From GCA-2861595 sp035526335 (GTDB lineage Bacteria > Actinomycetota > Acidimicrobiia > Acidimicrobiales > GCA-2861595), in contig DATLCN010000003.1 of the NCBI GenBank assembly GCA_035526335.1, positions 11,116-75,115 of the forward strand: 64,000 bases of DNA, written 5' to 3'. This document shows, one piece after another, positions 8,956-17,443 of the stretch. The translations under genes were made by a program, and so were the position numbers. The notes under the pieces are model-generated. The model searched no databases. It was given only the letters and a program-made list of their open reading frames with translations, and had not been told where the DNA came from. Position 1 is the stretch's first letter, and each line of letters starts with the position of its first letter.

Positions 8956-9864
8956 TCAGACTTGTCGCCGGCTTCTTCTTATGGCGACCCGTCTGGCGAT
9001 ATTGAACGCTGGCACTTTGAGCACCCATCGCAGCTTGGGGACGGCCCTGTAGTCCGGATCACGCAGCACGAACAGGATGTCCCTAGCGGTGCCGGCCAGA
9101 GCCGCGAGTATCAGGCTAGTCGTCGAGTCTCGGGGGACCTGTCCCAAATTCCTCAGTGCCCGCGCCTCCTCCTTCATTCGGCGGTAATAGGGGAGCAGCG
9201 CAAGGTCGTGTGAGTGCCAGACCGCGGCGGATGCCACGTAGACCTTGGTCCCGCCGGCCGCGAGTATGTCGGCTGCCAGTGCCCGGTCCTCCGCAAAATC
9301 GACCTCTCGAAAAGGAATGCCTTGGAGGACGGAACGACGCACGGCCGAGTTGACGTTCGAGAAGAAGGCACGAAAGTCGGGCCCTGACTCCTCGAAGTCT
9401 TCACGAGCATTGGGCTGGTTCTCATACGTTGCCAAGCGGTCGAACCATCTGGTGACGTCATTTTTGACCACGGGTTGGCAGGATGGGCGGGGGATCTGTC
9501 GACCGTAGGTGCAGGCAACCTGGGCATCACGGAACGGCTCAACCAGTTCGGCAAGCCATGTGGCGGTAGCGGGCACCGCATCCTGGGTGAGGAAGGCGAC
9601 GATCTCCCCTCGAGCGAGCTCGACAGCGAGGTTCCTGGTCCGTCCGTGCCCGAAATCCTCCTGCGCGATCCGGTGCACACGAACTTTCGGGTGCGACGAG
9701 AGAATCTCCGGTGTCCGGTCCGCGGACGTGGAGTCGATCACCAGAAGGTCGAACGCAAAGGCCGTTGCCTGTGCTTCGCATGCAGCCAGAAGCTCGTCGA
9801 GGGTCTCCGCGCCGTTGAAGGTCGGGACGGCGATCGTCACGTACGGCGCCGTCTCAGGAGACAA
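8956..9864 (-). CDS. Glycosyltransferase family 2, rhamnosyltransferase-like
   Basis: GT-A enzyme of about 302 aa. The N-terminal YVTIAVPTFNGAETLDELLA, VIDSTSADRTPEIL and the acceptor/metal motif FLTQDAVPA (in place of DxD) resemble rhamnosyltransferases such as the RfbF/WsaD-like group, where TQDA is typical. FAEDRALAADILAAG is the usual catalytic-base region. A possible helix lies near the C-terminus. The start shown is TTG 9864, which overlaps the end of the upstream minus-strand gene by 11 bp; GTG 9840 is an alternative that begins just before the first beta strand. Confidence 0.85.
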   Translation of the reverse strand: MSPETAPYVTIAVPTFNGAETLDELLAACEAQATAFAFDLLVIDSTSADRTPEILSSHPKVRVHRIAQEDFGHGRTRNLAVELARGEIVAFLTQDAVPATATWLAELVEPFRDAQVACTYGRQIPRPSCQPVVKNDVTRWFDRLATYENQPNAREDFEESGPDFRAFFSNVNSAVRRSVLQGIPFREVDFAEDRALAADILAAGGTKVYVASAAVWHSHDLALLPYYRRMKEEARALRNLGQVPRDSTTSLILAALAGTARDILFVLRDPDYRAVPKLRWVLKVPAFNIARRVAIRRSRRQV

Positions 9865-11062
9865 CCGGTCGCCTCACGGCTCTCGCTATCGCCGACTCCA
9901 GTTGATCGACGGTCCGTGTCCAGGTCGCTCCACTGACCGAGGCGGCAGCATCCGCGGCCAGATCCCCGGCACGGGCGCTTTCGTAAGCGGTCGAGAGCGC
10001 ACTGGCGAGACCCCCGGGAGAGGCCTGGGCGTACCGGATGAAGCGGTTGTCGAGAGCGGCCCGTGTGCTTTCCGAGTCGTTCACGACGGGAATGCACCCG
10101 GCGGCCAAAAGCTCGAGGGGTAGGAGGGAGACGTTGGTGAGCGACAGGACGAGGCCGGCCGAACAACGGTTGTACAGCTCATTGAGCTTTCTGTGGCTCA
10201 GGATCCCGTGACTCGTGTGCGGGAGCCGCGGCCTGCGGTGCCCGAGTTCTCCGCCGACCAGATGGACTTCGGCGCCCGGTGAGGCTCTAATAAACCGCTC
10301 GAGAGCGAGGACCCCGAGTTCGTATCCGCGTCTGGGCGTCAGAGGCCGGGCGTAGAACAGAACGCCGGGGCGAGGCCCGCGGTTGGAAAGCGAGTACTCA
10401 TCCAGGTCCGCCTCGAAGCTGATCGGCTCGCAGGCCATGCCGAAGCGTGAAGACAGCTTCTCGGTGAGCCAGGGGCCCATGGTTATACCCTGGAGGCCCA
10501 AGCGGTAGGAGCCCTCAGCAAGGCTGGCCTGGCTCCCGGCTGGATAGAAGGATGGTTCGTAGTCTTGTACGAAATAGAGCCTCTTTGCCTGCCCCGGCGC
10601 CGCCGCCACCGGATATGCCGTCGGCCATGATGTTGCGATCAGCGCGTCACTCGGACCGAGGGTGTCCACATCGAAGGCCCGGTCCGCCTTCACCCGAGGA
10701 AAGTGACGAAGTATACCGAGTACCTCGGCAGGAGATTGTGTGCGCCTCGGGTCGTAGAACGTGAGCCGGCATCGGTGGCCCCGGTTCTCGAGGCCGGCCA
10801 CCATCCGCAATATGGTCTGGTGACCCCCGGAGCCGGGCCAAATCGGCGGAACTACCCAATGCAGCGTGAGCCCACCATCGTTGCTCTCCGTTCTAACGGG
10901 GCTGTAAGGCAGCAGCTCCGTACGCCAGGAAGCCTGGAGCAGGTGCTCGGGTTCAACTGGAAGCTTGAGAGACATGTGCCCAGAGGACCTGCTGCGAGCC
11001 AAGTGGGCCAAGCGGTATCCGACGGCGCGCACCCCCCCCTCACGTAGTACAACTCCTACCAT
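9854..11062 (-). CDS. Glycosyltransferase related to WsaF-type rhamnosyltransferases
   Basis: 402-aa GT-B enzyme. After ~65 residues the domain opens with LHWVVPPIWPGSGGHQTILR, the phrase typical of WsaF and related S-layer or rhamnan glycosyltransferases. The C-terminal half has VLFYARPLTPRRGYELGVLA, VHLVGGELG, and LSLTNVSLLPLELLAAGCIP, the donor-binding part. The neighbouring TQDA-type GT2 also looks like a rhamnosyltransferase, so a rhamnose-containing surface glycan is a reasonable inference, but no rml genes are in this window. ATG 11062 faces a divergent glycosyltransferase gene across an 83-bp gap that probably holds both promoters. Confidence 0.8.
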   Translation of the reverse strand: MVGVVLREGGVRAVGYRLAHLARSRSSGHMSLKLPVEPEHLLQASWRTELLPYSPVRTESNDGGLTLHWVVPPIWPGSGGHQTILRMVAGLENRGHRCRLTFYDPRRTQSPAEVLGILRHFPRVKADRAFDVDTLGPSDALIATSWPTAYPVAAAPGQAKRLYFVQDYEPSFYPAGSQASLAEGSYRLGLQGITMGPWLTEKLSSRFGMACEPISFEADLDEYSLSNRGPRPGVLFYARPLTPRRGYELGVLALERFIRASPGAEVHLVGGELGHRRPRLPHTSHGILSHRKLNELYNRCSAGLVLSLTNVSLLPLELLAAGCIPVVNDSESTRAALDNRFIRYAQASPGGLASALSTAYESARAGDLAADAAASVSGATWTRTVDQLESAIARAVRRPVVS

Positions 11063-11145
11063 CTTCAGGTGCTCGAGCAGTTGAACCTCCCAAGTCGCCG
11101 GCCGGGTGCAGAGTCCAGAGTGTCTGGTGTACCTCCCGCGGCGAT

Positions 11146-11907
11146 ATGAGCGCTGATCGACCCTCGGTCGATGTCGTGATCCTCAGCTGGAATGACGGGG
11201 AGCTTCTCGACGTGGCGCTCGGCTCGGTTCTCGAATCGACCGAAATCGGGGTGAACGTCGTCGTCGTCGACAACGGCTCCGACCCGCCCGTCTCCACGGG
11301 TGCAAGTTCCCGCGTCCGGGTCGTCCGCAACGATGAGAACACCGGCGTGGCCAAGGCACGGAACCAGGGAGCAAGACTCGGAGGGGCTCCAGTGGTCTGC
11401 TTCCTGGACAGCGACGCACGGTTCGCGCCTGGTTCTCTGGCCCGGCTGGTCGAAGTCCTGATTGCGGATCCCAGCATCGGGCTCGCAGCCCCCGTGTTCG
11501 AGGACCAACCCGCGGAGGCCAGCGCAGGAAAAGCGCCATCTTTGTGGCGCAAAGCCCTGCGAGCAACCAATCTGACCACTTCTTACAGGCCGGTGAGGAA
11601 GGTGCCCGGAGAGTTTTGGGACGTCGATTTCGCCATCGGAGCCTGCCAGGTCTTTCGGAGGACTGCCTTCGAGACGATTGGGGGACTGGACGAGACCTTC
11701 TTCTACGGACCCGAGGACGTGGACTTCTGCCTGAGGCTTCGTAAGGCAGGATGGCGGGTGGTGCAGGTGGCCCGTGCCCCGGTCCACCACCCCCCGCGTC
11801 GCCGGTACCGCGGCCTGCTGACAAGGCGTGGGTTGCACCACGGGGTGGCGGTGGCCCGCCATCTGTGGCGGCATCGCAGCAGGGCACCCAACCGCCGCGA
11901 CCGATGA
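11146..11907 (+). CDS. Glycosyltransferase family 2
   Basis: GT-A enzyme of 253 aa: VDVVILSWNDGELLDVAL (nucleotide site), VVVVDNGSDPP, NTGVAKARNQGARL, the DxD-like CFLDSDARFAPGS and GGLDETFFYGPEDVDFCLRL region with the catalytic acidic residues. This is the rhamnosyl/galactofuranosyl-type branch of GT2. It is divergently oriented to the WsaF-like gene and overlaps the next gene by ATGA at 11904, so the two GT2 genes are co-translated. Confidence 0.88.
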   Translation: MSADRPSVDVVILSWNDGELLDVALGSVLESTEIGVNVVVVDNGSDPPVSTGASSRVRVVRNDENTGVAKARNQGARLGGAPVVCFLDSDARFAPGSLARLVEVLIADPSIGLAAPVFEDQPAEASAGKAPSLWRKALRATNLTTSYRPVRKVPGEFWDVDFAIGACQVFRRTAFETIGGLDETFFYGPEDVDFCLRLRKAGWRVVQVARAPVHHPPRRRYRGLLTRRGLHHGVAVARHLWRHRSRAPNRRDR

Positions 11908-12848
11908 ACCCCAAGGTCGACGTGGTGGTGGTCTCATATCGGAGTAGCTCTGTACTGCCTTCCTGCATTGCGGGAGCGCGTGGCATATCCGAACTCGGCC
12001 GGATCGTGGTGGTCGACCACGACGAGGATGGTAGTGGCGGGATTGCAATGGCGGACGACGTTCTGGTTCTGCGTACGGGTGATAATCCAGGCTTCGGGGC
12101 AGGACAGAACCTGGGGATGCTCCAGACGAACGCTCCGTTCGTGCTCCTCCTGAACCCCGATGCCATCGTCGAGCCAGAAGCGATTACTGCTGGTGTCAAG
12201 CTTCTCGAGGAGCGATCTCGTGTCGGTGCCCTTCAGGGTGCGATCAAGACTTTCGAGGGTGGTCTCGAGCGGAGTCAAGGCCGGTCGGTCGGACCGGTCC
12301 ACCTGCTGGGCCGCTGTCTCGGCCTTCGTGGACTTTTGCAGTTCGCGCCGTTCCGTTGGATCGGGCGACAATTCCCTTCGATCGCCGACCATGTCGACCG
12401 CGGGCCGGAATTGGCGACTGTCGTGGAGACCCTGTCTGCGACTGCGCTACTGGTTCGCCGGACCGCGTTCGATTCTGTCGGCGGATTCGACACGTCCTAC
12501 TTCCTCTACGGCGAAGATCTCGACTTGTGCGTACGTCTCCGGAAGGCAGGCTGGCAACTGATGGCCTTGCCGGCCCCTTGGGCTCGCCATATCGGTGGTT
12601 CGTCGTCACGTTCCAGGCTGGAGCGGGAGGCCCGATGGTGGCAGGGCACCATGAGCTTTGCTGCCCGCTGGTTCGGCAGCGCAGCGTGGGCGATTGCCAT
12701 GGCTTCTTCAGCGGTGATGACGCTTCGTCTGGTGGTGAGACACCCAGCGAGGTACGGCCGCCTCGTGAGAATGATGATCCTCGGACCGTGGCGCCTGAGA
12801 CGATCCCTCAGGTCATCACGAACCGTCGGAGGTGGCGGGCACGGGTGA
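11904..12848 (+). CDS. Glycosyltransferase family 2
   Basis: 314-aa GT-A enzyme starting MNPKVDVVVVSYRSSSVLPS. It has NPGFGAGQNLGM, the metal-binding FVLLLNPDAIVEPEA, and GGFDTSYFLYGEDLDLCVRL, as in rhamnosyltransferases of O-antigen and mycobacterial arabinogalactan pathways. The C-terminal part (MSFAARWFGSAAWAIAMASS) is hydrophobic and may attach it to the membrane. ATG 11904 overlaps the previous stop (ATGA). It converges with the next minus-strand gene, 20 bp away. Confidence 0.88.
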   Translation: MNPKVDVVVVSYRSSSVLPSCIAGARGISELGRIVVVDHDEDGSGGIAMADDVLVLRTGDNPGFGAGQNLGMLQTNAPFVLLLNPDAIVEPEAITAGVKLLEERSRVGALQGAIKTFEGGLERSQGRSVGPVHLLGRCLGLRGLLQFAPFRWIGRQFPSIADHVDRGPELATVVETLSATALLVRRTAFDSVGGFDTSYFLYGEDLDLCVRLRKAGWQLMALPAPWARHIGGSSSRSRLEREARWWQGTMSFAARWFGSAAWAIAMASSAVMTLRLVVRHPARYGRLVRMMILGPWRLRRSLRSSRTVGGGGHG

Positions 12849-12868
12849 GCGGCACCGTGGACCCGGAC

Positions 12869-13753
12869 TCACGGCCGGCGCCGCTCGATTGCCAGGTCAC
12901 CAATCTCCGGAAGTTTCGGGAACTGTCTGGTCAGCAATTCAGCGGTGGAGCGAGGGACCGCGCCCAGGTTGGAGACTCTCACCAACGACCTCGTGATTCT
13001 CCACGGGAGTAGGGGTGAACCCTGTGAACGGGCACGAGCTGACAAAAGCTGCTCGTTCAACACGGACCGCAGCTTTGCCCGCGTGGATGGCCAGGCCCCT
13101 GCGCCAGCCGCCGCACCGCGCCACCGGTCCGACAGGGCTGTCGGCTCTTCGGGCGAGAGCCAGTTCTGAAGGTATCGAGCATGCTGCGGGTCGACAGGGG
13201 CCCCGGGATTGAAAAAGCCTGATCCGCTCGGGAATTCCAGGGGCACCAGAGCGTCGAAATCTTCTTCCGAGAGGGACACAAGGCCCCCGAGGCGTTGGAG
13301 CGCGCTGTTGCTGATGACGAAGAAGCAGGTTGTGATCCACGAATTGATTTCCAGCCCGAAGCTGAACGTCGGGGTCGGAAACCGGTCGATCTTGCCCCAG
13401 AGACCGGATGTCGATTGGACAAACCGCAGGACAGGCCCGCTGAGACTTTCGACGTACGGAACGGGATAAGCCGGAAAGCGTTCGTTGGCGAATATCCACA
13501 GATCGGGCGGGTCACGTCGGTGGAGGTCGACCGCCCGCTGCCACCCTGAGAACTCATGCAGACTGTTGTCCCCTTGAATGACTTGTACGCCCTCGATCTC
13601 CGTGGGACACGACCCGCTGTTGTCGATCGCGATGCACCGTGCCTTGACATCGTGCAGCTTGGAAAGGTGCCCGGTGAGGAGACGTAGTGCGCGCTCCGAT
13701 GCGGATTCCTCCCACCAGATGAAGGCCACGCCTACCGTCGTCGGCTGAGTCAT
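12869..13753 (-). CDS. Putative glycosyltransferase-like protein, function unknown
   Basis: About 294 aa from ATG 13753; GTG 13777 would add eight residues. The N-terminus (TVGVAFIWWEESASERALRL, then CIAIDNSGS) has the beta-alpha-beta start of a GT-A fold, DLWIFANERFP stands where a DxD segment would be, and WITTCFFVISNSALQRLGGL resembles the late GT2 region. No full catalytic signature is visible, so this may be a diverged GT2 or a glycan-modifying enzyme. It is convergent with the GT2 pair and lies in the polysaccharide locus, which supports a glycan role. Confidence 0.55.
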   Translation of the reverse strand: MTQPTTVGVAFIWWEESASERALRLLTGHLSKLHDVKARCIAIDNSGSCPTEIEGVQVIQGDNSLHEFSGWQRAVDLHRRDPPDLWIFANERFPAYPVPYVESLSGPVLRFVQSTSGLWGKIDRFPTPTFSFGLEINSWITTCFFVISNSALQRLGGLVSLSEEDFDALVPLEFPSGSGFFNPGAPVDPQHARYLQNWLSPEEPTALSDRWRGAAAGAGAWPSTRAKLRSVLNEQLLSARARSQGSPLLPWRITRSLVRVSNLGAVPRSTAELLTRQFPKLPEIGDLAIERRRP

Positions 13754-13984
13754 CCAGCCGACGCCAGATTCATGCACCGCCCTGTATTGGTGGCTGAAGC
13801 GCCTGGTCCGTCGGCCGAGATTGCCGCCAGCGGCTCAAGACGGGTGGTCCGCGCCAAGAGCATCACACGAACCGTCGCCCAATTGTGGAGCGTGGATTGT
13901 GCGACAAGGACTCAGCGGAACTTGTCGTCGGTTCCATGAGCGAAGAAAGCCCATCTCGGAGCTCGTTTGGAACATCGGCGGCCA
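13754..13984. other. 231-bp gap between two minus-strand genes
   Basis: No convincing gene. Short open frames on the plus strand (13821-14054) have no recognisable features or start signals. It probably holds the 3' end region of the methyltransferase gene's transcript and the promoter of the downstream glycosyltransferase-like gene. Confidence 0.4.
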
Positions 13985-15325
13985 TCAGCCGGGTTTACGG
14001 GCACGAAAGACGAGGGAGCACGAGGGGACGAAGTCCTTCCACGTTGCGGTGTGAATGTCGCTCACCGAGCTGGTGCAGTCGGTGATGTCCACGAACCCGG
14101 CCGAGGCGAGCACCCATGAGAGCAGCTCTTCATCAAAGAGGACATTGTGTTCAGCGGTCCCCATCTCCGTCAGACTCGTGGTGTCGGGACCGATATTGAG
14201 GCCGCAGAGGGCACCGACCGCGAGCCACTTGTCGTGCAGGGACCCGGTCAGGAAGCGCTCCATCAGAGCAGGCGCATGCGGTACGTGAACCTGGATCACC
14301 CCCCCGGGGGCTAGCACCCGGCACCATTCGATGAGAGTCGGGAGCAACCTTGCGGCAGGGATGTGTTCCAGGGCGTGAACAGCACGAACCTCAGTCGCCC
14401 ACCCGTCGGGAAGCGGTAGCTCCCACGCCGGCGCGAGCAGGTCGATGTGGCGAGCAAGTGGGTTCACATCGACGTGGACGTAGCCGTCGTGGGGCCGGAT
14501 GCCGCTCCCGATCTCCAGCTTTCGGGACGTGGGATCGATGAGATCGAGCCCGAGCGACGTCAGCCAGGGTTGTGGGAGATGAGAGGTCAGCCGAGTCCAT
14601 CCGGCCTGCTCGTGATGCGCCCAGCGTGCCCGACGCCCAGCGGCTGCTCCCACCTTTACCAGTACCGAGCGGATCCTCCTCTTGAGCAGGCCGAGGGGTT
14701 GTCGAAGCCTTACGAGCCGCCACGATGGCGAAGCATCGTCGCTCGAGAGGGCTGGGGTCGCCGAACCCTTCACCCAGTAGAAGAAGTTGCCCACGGAGCG
14801 ATGGCCCGGCAGAAGTTCCCGAACGGCTCGCTCGACCCCGCCTTCCAGGTCGAACCTCCCGGCGTGTGCGCTCGCGTAGTCATCGCCGCAAATGATTCCG
14901 CCCTCTCCCATGTGGGGCAACACAGCCCGGATCAGATCCCGGGTGCTGCGGTAGTCATGGGAGGCGTCGAGATGGGCCAGCCGCAGCGGCGTGCCCCATG
15001 ACGGAAGGATCTTGCGCCAGTCATCCTTGTGTACCTCCACATTCCCGGAGGTGAGGCGCTCGACGTTCTCCGTGAAGCGGCCGTGTACATCGCGCGATAT
15101 CGCGGCCGTGACGGTGACGTGATCAGCGGCCTCTTCGATATTGCCGAACCAATGATCAACGACGTGAACCAACGTGGGGGCGGCGGCGTTCGCCAGGGCG
15201 ACGGCGCTCCGGCCCTCCCAGGCGCCCACCTCCAGAACCTCGCCGGGTACATCTTCCGAGCGGTGGCAGGCGGCGACTAGTAGCGCCAGTTGTTCGGCGC
15301 TGTACCAGGATTCGTCGAAGGTCAT
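13985..15325 (-). CDS. Two-domain SAM-dependent methyltransferase
   Basis: 446 aa from ATG 15325, which overlaps the GT17-like stop as ATGA; the frame stays open 43 codons upstream but that part is the neighbour's antisense frame. Two class I methyltransferase domains are fused. Domain 1 (about 1-190) has the SAM motif LEVGAWEGRSAVAL and LAHLDASHDYRSTRDL, as in the Methyltransf_24 group that modifies sugars and secondary metabolites. Domain 2 (about 255-440) has LEIGSGIRPHDGYVHVDVNP, HALEHIPAARLLPTL and VLAPGGVIQVHVPHA, as in Methyltransf_11. It probably methylates the surface glycan, for example as chain terminator, given the adjoining Wzt. Confidence 0.8.
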   Translation of the reverse strand: MTFDESWYSAEQLALLVAACHRSEDVPGEVLEVGAWEGRSAVALANAAAPTLVHVVDHWFGNIEEAADHVTVTAAISRDVHGRFTENVERLTSGNVEVHKDDWRKILPSWGTPLRLAHLDASHDYRSTRDLIRAVLPHMGEGGIICGDDYASAHAGRFDLEGGVERAVRELLPGHRSVGNFFYWVKGSATPALSSDDASPSWRLVRLRQPLGLLKRRIRSVLVKVGAAAGRRARWAHHEQAGWTRLTSHLPQPWLTSLGLDLIDPTSRKLEIGSGIRPHDGYVHVDVNPLARHIDLLAPAWELPLPDGWATEVRAVHALEHIPAARLLPTLIEWCRVLAPGGVIQVHVPHAPALMERFLTGSLHDKWLAVGALCGLNIGPDTTSLTEMGTAEHNVLFDEELLSWVLASAGFVDITDCTSSVSDIHTATWKDFVPSCSLVFRARKPG

Positions 15326-16164
15326 CTTCTCGCTCCGGCTCTCGTGAGGTGATGCAGAGCGGGCAGGTTGAGGCGAACCCACTCCGGAAAGCTGCTGTCG
15401 ATTGGCACCTCCTCGAGGTCGAACCGCCCGAAGGGATCGAGACCTAGCGCGATGCACCGTTCGAGATGGTGATGGCCGGTGAACTCGGGTCGGTCGTACT
15501 CGTCATGGGCGAAGGCGGAAATCTTGGTGGCGGCTCTCTCGGCATCGCCGAGATAGGAGAAATGCCAACCGGCGTTTGGGATGACACGACCCCTCATGAA
15601 GCGCAGCGCCTGCGGATCCGCAAGAAAACGGCGCGTCGTCGCCCGTGACCGTGTCCAAGGGATTGGTGCACGCCAGTCGAGGGTGAAGTAGTACAGCGTC
15701 TGATGCAGCTCCCAGATGGCCGGTCGCGGCCTCCACCGTTCGGGGACAGCCCGGCGAAGAAAACTCTCGGGATCGGCGAAAGCCCGTGGCGCCCGCGCCG
15801 CCTGCCCGACCAAATCGGTTACAGCAGCGGCGCGGGGGATCTCGTCCACGTCTGACACCAGCACGAGATCAGCCGGCGCGGCGTTGGTCAGACCTCTGAG
15901 AATCGCCCGTCGTTGAGCGTTCTCCCGGTCCCAGGCCGTCGAGCCCTCACCCACAGGCAGATCCTCAACGACCACATGGACGATACGGTCAGCCCACATT
16001 TCAAATTCGCTTTTGCGATCAGCGAAGTACGGAGGCTTCCCTGCACCGCGATGAGTCCGAGTGGCCTCCACCAGGACGAACCGATCGACCACATTCTCTA
16101 GCTCGTGAAGGCGGATGCGCAGCACCTCGAACTCGTTGAAGAACGTGAAGCAATCCCAGATCAT
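15322..16164 (-). CDS. Glycosyltransferase family 17-like protein
   Basis: 280 aa from ATG 16164. It opens MIWDCFTFFNEFEVLRIRLH and continues VDRFVLVEATRTHRGAGKP, DLVLVSDVDEIPR (acidic metal-binding motif) and WRAPIPWTRSRATTRR, then NAGWHFSYLGDAERAATKIS. These are hallmarks of the GT17 group (N-acetylglucosaminyltransferase III-like), which in bacteria occurs in surface polysaccharide loci. The start overlaps the wzt stop by ATGA, and its own stop overlaps the methyltransferase start by ATGA, so wzt, this gene and the methyltransferase form a tightly coupled unit. Confidence 0.85.
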   Translation of the reverse strand: MIWDCFTFFNEFEVLRIRLHELENVVDRFVLVEATRTHRGAGKPPYFADRKSEFEMWADRIVHVVVEDLPVGEGSTAWDRENAQRRAILRGLTNAAPADLVLVSDVDEIPRAAAVTDLVGQAARAPRAFADPESFLRRAVPERWRPRPAIWELHQTLYYFTLDWRAPIPWTRSRATTRRFLADPQALRFMRGRVIPNAGWHFSYLGDAERAATKISAFAHDEYDRPEFTGHHHLERCIALGLDPFGRFDLEEVPIDSSFPEWVRLNLPALHHLTRAGARR

Positions 16165-17438
16165 CGGTCGAGAGTCGGTGTGGGGGGGCTCGAGCTGGCC
16201 TCTTGTCGTATGTCCCATGAGTACGGGAGGGCCACCGGCGCATCCAGGAGAGTGTGACTGACCGACCCGACGCCCTGGCCACGCACATCCCCGGTGACCA
16301 GGAAGCGCCGGAGGCGTTGCCAGTCGATGATGTCGCCGAAGCCCACCGCACCGCGTACGGACCCCCAAACCTCGTAAAGCTTCGGCCTTAGGGGCAACTC
16401 GTCGAACAGGCACTCCACGTAGCCCTCACCGGTCAGGACGTCCGGCGACTCGCCGTCGATCAGCATAGAGGCAAGCGTGAACGCGCGATGTCCACCGTCG
16501 CTCAGTCCGATCGAGAAGATCGGACCGTTGACCGGTGTAGATGCTCGGTAATACAGGCGCACCGCGAGGCTTGCACCGGCCGGGATCTCATCGACCTGGC
16601 GTCCGCCTGCGTCGTGAAGAGTCACCCGTGTGATTTCCATACCCCCGCCGGCAATGTTGCTTCCGTCCACTGTATGGGCAAGTTGCGACTGGACCTTCGT
16701 GAGGTAGCTCTGCACCACCTGCGACGCTGGTCCGTCGTTGACAATCGACCCATGTTCTAGCAGGATTGCGCGTTCGCACAGAGTTTCAACCGCGCTCATT
16801 ACGTGTGAGACGAAGACCAGCGTTCTGCCCGCGCGCACCAGGTCCGCCATTCTCGAGACGCACTTGTACTGGAAGCCCGCATCACCGACGGCGATCGCTT
16901 CGTCGACGATGAAGATGTCCGGATCGAGGTACGCCGCTATCGCAAAGCCCAAGCGGAGTTGCATCCCGGAGGAGTATTGCTTCACGGGCTGGTCGATGGC
17001 GCCACCTACATCGGCAAACCCGACGATGTCGTCGAACCTCCGGCTTATGTCCCTACCTGGAAGTCCGAGTATCCGCCCGTAGAGCTGCACGTTCTCTCGG
17101 CCTGACAGTTCCGGATGCATGCCGGTGCCCACCTCGATCAACGCGCCTACCCGGCCCCGCACCCGGATCCGCCCGGATGTCGGATACGCGACCCGGCTGG
17201 CCAGCTTGAGTGCGGTCGTCTTTCCGGCACCGTTGTCTCCGACCAGGGCGACACTCTCTCCCTCCTCAATCTGGAAGGTGATGTGTTCGAGCGCCTTCAC
17301 GGTTGGGCGCTCGACCGCTCGACCCGGCCGAAGGAGGTGCTTGAGCCCCACCGCTAGATCGTCGCGCAGCGAGGTGTATCCGGCGGCGCCCCGGTAATGC
17401 TTCGATACACTTTCGAAGACGATGGCGCTTTCGCCCAT
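16161..17438 (-). CDS. wzt: ABC polysaccharide exporter ATPase with C-terminal glycan-recognition domain
   Basis: 425 aa. The ATPase half has Walker A ALVGDNGAGKTT, signature YSSGMQLRLGFA, Walker B IFIVDEAIAVGD and H-loop FVSHVMSAVE, in the Wzt/TagH subfamily. The C-terminal ~170 residues (from about 255, ITRVTLHDAGG) match a Wzt_C-type beta-sandwich, which in O9a and related systems reads a chain-end modification before export. ATG 17438 gives the normal N-terminus; the open frame upstream overlaps the permease gene. The likely partner is the adjacent Wzm-like permease, stop 6 bp away. Confidence 0.92.
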   Translation of the reverse strand: MGESAIVFESVSKHYRGAAGYTSLRDDLAVGLKHLLRPGRAVERPTVKALEHITFQIEEGESVALVGDNGAGKTTALKLASRVAYPTSGRIRVRGRVGALIEVGTGMHPELSGRENVQLYGRILGLPGRDISRRFDDIVGFADVGGAIDQPVKQYSSGMQLRLGFAIAAYLDPDIFIVDEAIAVGDAGFQYKCVSRMADLVRAGRTLVFVSHVMSAVETLCERAILLEHGSIVNDGPASQVVQSYLTKVQSQLAHTVDGSNIAGGGMEITRVTLHDAGGRQVDEIPAGASLAVRLYYRASTPVNGPIFSIGLSDGGHRAFTLASMLIDGESPDVLTGEGYVECLFDELPLRPKLYEVWGSVRGAVGFGDIIDWQRLRRFLVTGDVRGQGVGSVSHTLLDAPVALPYSWDIRQEASSSPPTPTLDR

Positions 17439-17443
17439 GGTAA

